A stretch of 64,000 nucleotides of DNA from Butyrivibrio sp. INlla18. Its GTDB lineage: Bacteria > Bacillota > Clostridia > Lachnospirales > Lachnospiraceae. The stretch is from positions 62,001-126,000 of the forward strand of contig NZ_FMXK01000003.1 in NCBI RefSeq assembly GCF_900103635.1, in the 5' to 3' direction. Each line of letters opens with the position of its first letter. Positions within the stretch are counted from its first letter, which is position 1. Position numbers and translations under genes: made by a program. This document shows positions 62,160 through 64,000 of this stretch, piece by piece. The notes beneath the pieces are model-generated. The model saw nothing but the letters and a program-made list of their open reading frames with translations. It had not been told where the DNA came from and did no database searches.

Positions 62160-63146
62160 ATGTTTTGGGGAAAAATACGGAAAAGGGCATTGCTGCCGCT
62201 TTTCTTGGTGGCCACAGCTCTTTTGACAGGATGTGGACAAAAGGAAGAGGAGAAGCACAGTCCAGAGCTACTATTGGGGTTTAGTCAGCTCGGAACGGAA
62301 AGTGCCTGGAGAAGTGGGAACACCAGCGATATCGAGAAAAAAGCTGCTGAGTCTGGCGTAAGTTTGATGCTGGAAATAGCAAACAGAAAGCAGGAGGATC
62401 AGATCGCAGCTATCAGGAGATTTATCGCTTATCAGGTAGATGTAATTGCTTTTTCACCAATAGTTGAGGAAGGCTGGGACAATGTCCTTTTGGAGGCAAA
62501 AGAGGCAGGGATCCCGGTTATTTTGGTGGATAGAGATATCAGTACCAAGAGCGAAGGTCTTATCAGCTGCCATATAGGCGCAGACTTCTATAATGAAGGC
62601 GTTATGGCTGGTGAGTATCTCATCAGAAAAGCTGACAGCCTTGAAATGGATGAGGTCCATATCGTTGAGATAACAGGTACTGAGGATTCAACGCCTATGC
62701 GTCAGAGACAGGCTGGATTTATGGATACTATAAGCTCAGATCCCAGAATGCAGGTTGTAGAGAGCGTAAATGGAGACTTTTTAAAAAGTAGAGGCGCTGA
62801 GTGCATGCGCTACCTCATGGAAAAGTATGGGGATGATATTGATGTGGTGTTTAGCCACAATGATGAGATGACTCTTGGGGCGCTTCCTGAAATTGAGAAT
62901 GCAGGGGTGGTTCCAGGTAAGGATATAATAATAATTTCTATTGATGGCGGTCAGGAAGCCATCGATGTTCTTAAAGAGGGCAAAATAAACTGCGTCGTTG
63001 AGTGCACACCGATGCTGGGACAGGAACTGATGGATACAGCCAAGAAGCTCAAAAATGGCGAAGAAGTAGAAAAAGTTATCCATCCAAATGAACTTTTCTT
63101 TAGTGACGAGCAGGATCTCTCTGATCTAGCTCCAAGAGGATATTAG
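62160..63146 (+). CDS. Sugar-binding lipoprotein, YtfQ-like
   Basis: A 328-residue lipoprotein: MFWGKIRKRALLPLFLVATA then LLTGC (Cys about residue 25), followed by a type I binding domain: LLGFSQLGTESAWRSGNTSD, VDVIAFSPIVEEGWDNVL, IPVILVDRDIS, SHNDEMTLGAL. QLGTESAWR is the opening of the galactofuranose-binding YtfQ family. The next gene, 1 base away, is a LytS-type kinase, so it may serve as the ligand sensor of that kinase rather than of a transporter. Confidence 0.8.
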   Translation: MFWGKIRKRALLPLFLVATALLTGCGQKEEEKHSPELLLGFSQLGTESAWRSGNTSDIEKKAAESGVSLMLEIANRKQEDQIAAIRRFIAYQVDVIAFSPIVEEGWDNVLLEAKEAGIPVILVDRDISTKSEGLISCHIGADFYNEGVMAGEYLIRKADSLEMDEVHIVEITGTEDSTPMRQRQAGFMDTISSDPRMQVVESVNGDFLKSRGAECMRYLMEKYGDDIDVVFSHNDEMTLGALPEIENAGVVPGKDIIIISIDGGQEAIDVLKEGKINCVVECTPMLGQELMDTAKKLKNGEEVEKVIHPNELFFSDEQDLSDLAPRGY

Positions 63147-63147
63147 T

Positions 63148-64000
63148 ATGGAGCAGGTCAAGAAAGAAAAGAGTATCATCGGTCAGATCAACGACATGAG
63201 CCACAAAATTGTGCTCATGCTTGTTATGCCTATTTTCTTAAGCCTTGTTTTGATGCTTGTCTATGCTGGCAAGTACAGTATGGCTATTTCCAGAATGGAG
63301 ACAATTGCAAGCCTAAAGCCGATCGTTGCGGAAGAGATTCCAGAGACAGCTTGGAATATCATAAGTGGTAGGGATACCATCGAAAAGAGCAAGATCTATG
63401 GAAGACTCCACACTGTGGATGAGATCATAGATGATGTTACAGGTAAGACCGGTCAGGAGAACAGGCTATCTCTTATTGTGGCCGGAAGGACCATGAAGAC
63501 TTTAGAAAAGTATGTGGACCAGATAAGGGATAACATAAATGCTGAAGTCCCAGTTGTGGAAAACGAGGCAGTTCTTGAGGAAATAAGGGAAGTATCTACC
63601 CTTGTGGATTCCATGTTAAATGACTATATCGCTGCAGAGATAGCTTCTACAGGCCGCATGAGTGGCACCTTAAAGGGAGTCATCATCGCAACGGCAATAC
63701 TAGAGGCAGTCATTGTTATTGCAGCTCTTTGGATCAGAAATCGTTCCATGAAAAAAACTGCTGCCTTCGTAAGGACGCCTATCGAAAACCTCGAGAAGGT
63801 TGCAGCGTCTCTTGCAGAAGGAACGTTGGATGCCAGGATCAGGGCAACGGAGGTTACGGAGCTTAGGAATCTTACGACTCAGGTTAACACCATGGCTGAC
63901 AGACTTGAGACCATGATGAAAAAAAGCGTTGAAGATGAGAGAAACTTAAGAAAAGCCGAGCTTCGTACTCTTCAGGCGCAGATAAATCCTCACTTTTTGT
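63148..64000 (+). CDS. LytS/YesM-type sensor histidine kinase, 3' end beyond window
   Basis: ATG at 63148 has AAGAGGA 7 bases upstream and the frame is open to the window end (284 complete codons). Membrane helix 1 (about 21-42), an external helical region, helix 2 (about 172-192), HAMP, coiled coil (KSVEDERNLRKAELRTL) and the His-kinase motif QAQINPHFL at the very end are visible; the ATPase domain is missing because of the window edge. It follows the YtfQ-like receptor by one base, paralleling the 14.6-17.2 kb sensor pair. Confidence 0.88.
   Translation, partial: MEQVKKEKSIIGQINDMSHKIVLMLVMPIFLSLVLMLVYAGKYSMAISRMETIASLKPIVAEEIPETAWNIISGRDTIEKSKIYGRLHTVDEIIDDVTGKTGQENRLSLIVAGRTMKTLEKYVDQIRDNINAEVPVVENEAVLEEIREVSTLVDSMLNDYIAAEIASTGRMSGTLKGVIIATAILEAVIVIAALWIRNRSMKKTAAFVRTPIENLEKVAASLAEGTLDARIRATEVTELRNLTTQVNTMADRLETMMKKSVEDERNLRKAELRTLQAQINPHFL

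Noticed and set aside
1..64000. CRISPR arrays
   Set aside because: The only repeated units are dispersed palindromes and gene-internal repeats; no regular repeat-spacer pattern was seen.
1..64000. rRNA and tRNA genes
   Set aside because: No cloverleaf with a GTTCGAATC-like T arm and no rRNA-like stretch was noticed; small RNAs cannot be ruled out by eye.

Overview
This 64 kb window looks like a chromosomal segment of an anaerobic Lachnospiraceae (Clostridia) bacterium, most like Butyrivibrio or Pseudobutyrivibrio. That assignment is inferred from gene content and style: roughly 40% GC, strong AGGAGG ribosome binding sites, GlgC/GlgD paired glycogen genes, LytS/YesN-type two-component sugar sensing, many Cys-anchored lipoproteins, and several solute-binding proteins. 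I see no rRNA, tRNA, CRISPR array, prophage or intact transposase.

Layout. 0-9.7 kb is accessory: an XRE regulator tail, a metallophosphoesterase with a DUF4869-like protein, an AbiEi/AbiEii-type toxin-antitoxin pair bracketed by repeated palindromes, a DUF2798 membrane protein, a GNAT relic, a phosphotransferase, an ABC-F protein behind a transcription attenuator, and an XRE regulator fused to a superoxide-reductase-like domain. 9.8-14.5 kb holds rsgA, a small hydrolase bracketed by inverted pairs of a GGGACGG-type palindromic repeat, a LytTR/DUF3021 pair, an ABC-2 exporter and a lipoprotein. 14.6-24.1 kb is a sugar-sensing and uptake locus: membrane-anchored sugar-binding protein, LytS-type kinase, YesN-type regulator, XylF-like lipoprotein, then a ChvE/MmsA/MmsB transporter. 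24.1-24.8 kb is a 676-bp near-perfect foldback element. 24.9-34.8 kb holds pepF and an oppABCDF operon in which four of the five subunits carry unusual architecture. 34.9-45.7 kb has small lipoproteins, two chemotaxis receptors, glgC/glgD, a GT2 glycosyltransferase, an EAL/HDOD protein and a phosphopantetheinyl transferase. 45.7-60.6 kb is rich in membrane and envelope proteins, several with Pro/Gln-rich tails (PrsW, DUF2339, MSGQQ protein, surface protein). It also contains a probable type VII secretion effector/immunity module, a GH43 enzyme and an acyltransferase. 60.6-60.9 kb has a second foldback sharing the core of the first. 60.9-64 kb has a GGDEF protein diverging from a second sugar-binding lipoprotein and LytS-type kinase pair that runs off the window.

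How the genes work together. The sugar locus reads as an extracellular xylose or multi-sugar sensor (binding protein plus kinase plus AraC-type regulator) controlling the adjacent importer. The Opp importer next to oligoendopeptidase F would import and then cleave peptides. The most interesting candidates for new biology are: (1) the two foldback elements, which share a conserved core while one helix changes sequence on both sides; (2) the decorated Opp transporter with an apparently circularly permuted binding protein and a coiled-coil insert in OppD; (3) the LXG/DUF4474-like effector module; and (4) the XRE-superoxide-reductase-like regulator. All functional calls come from reading motifs by eye; no database search was run.
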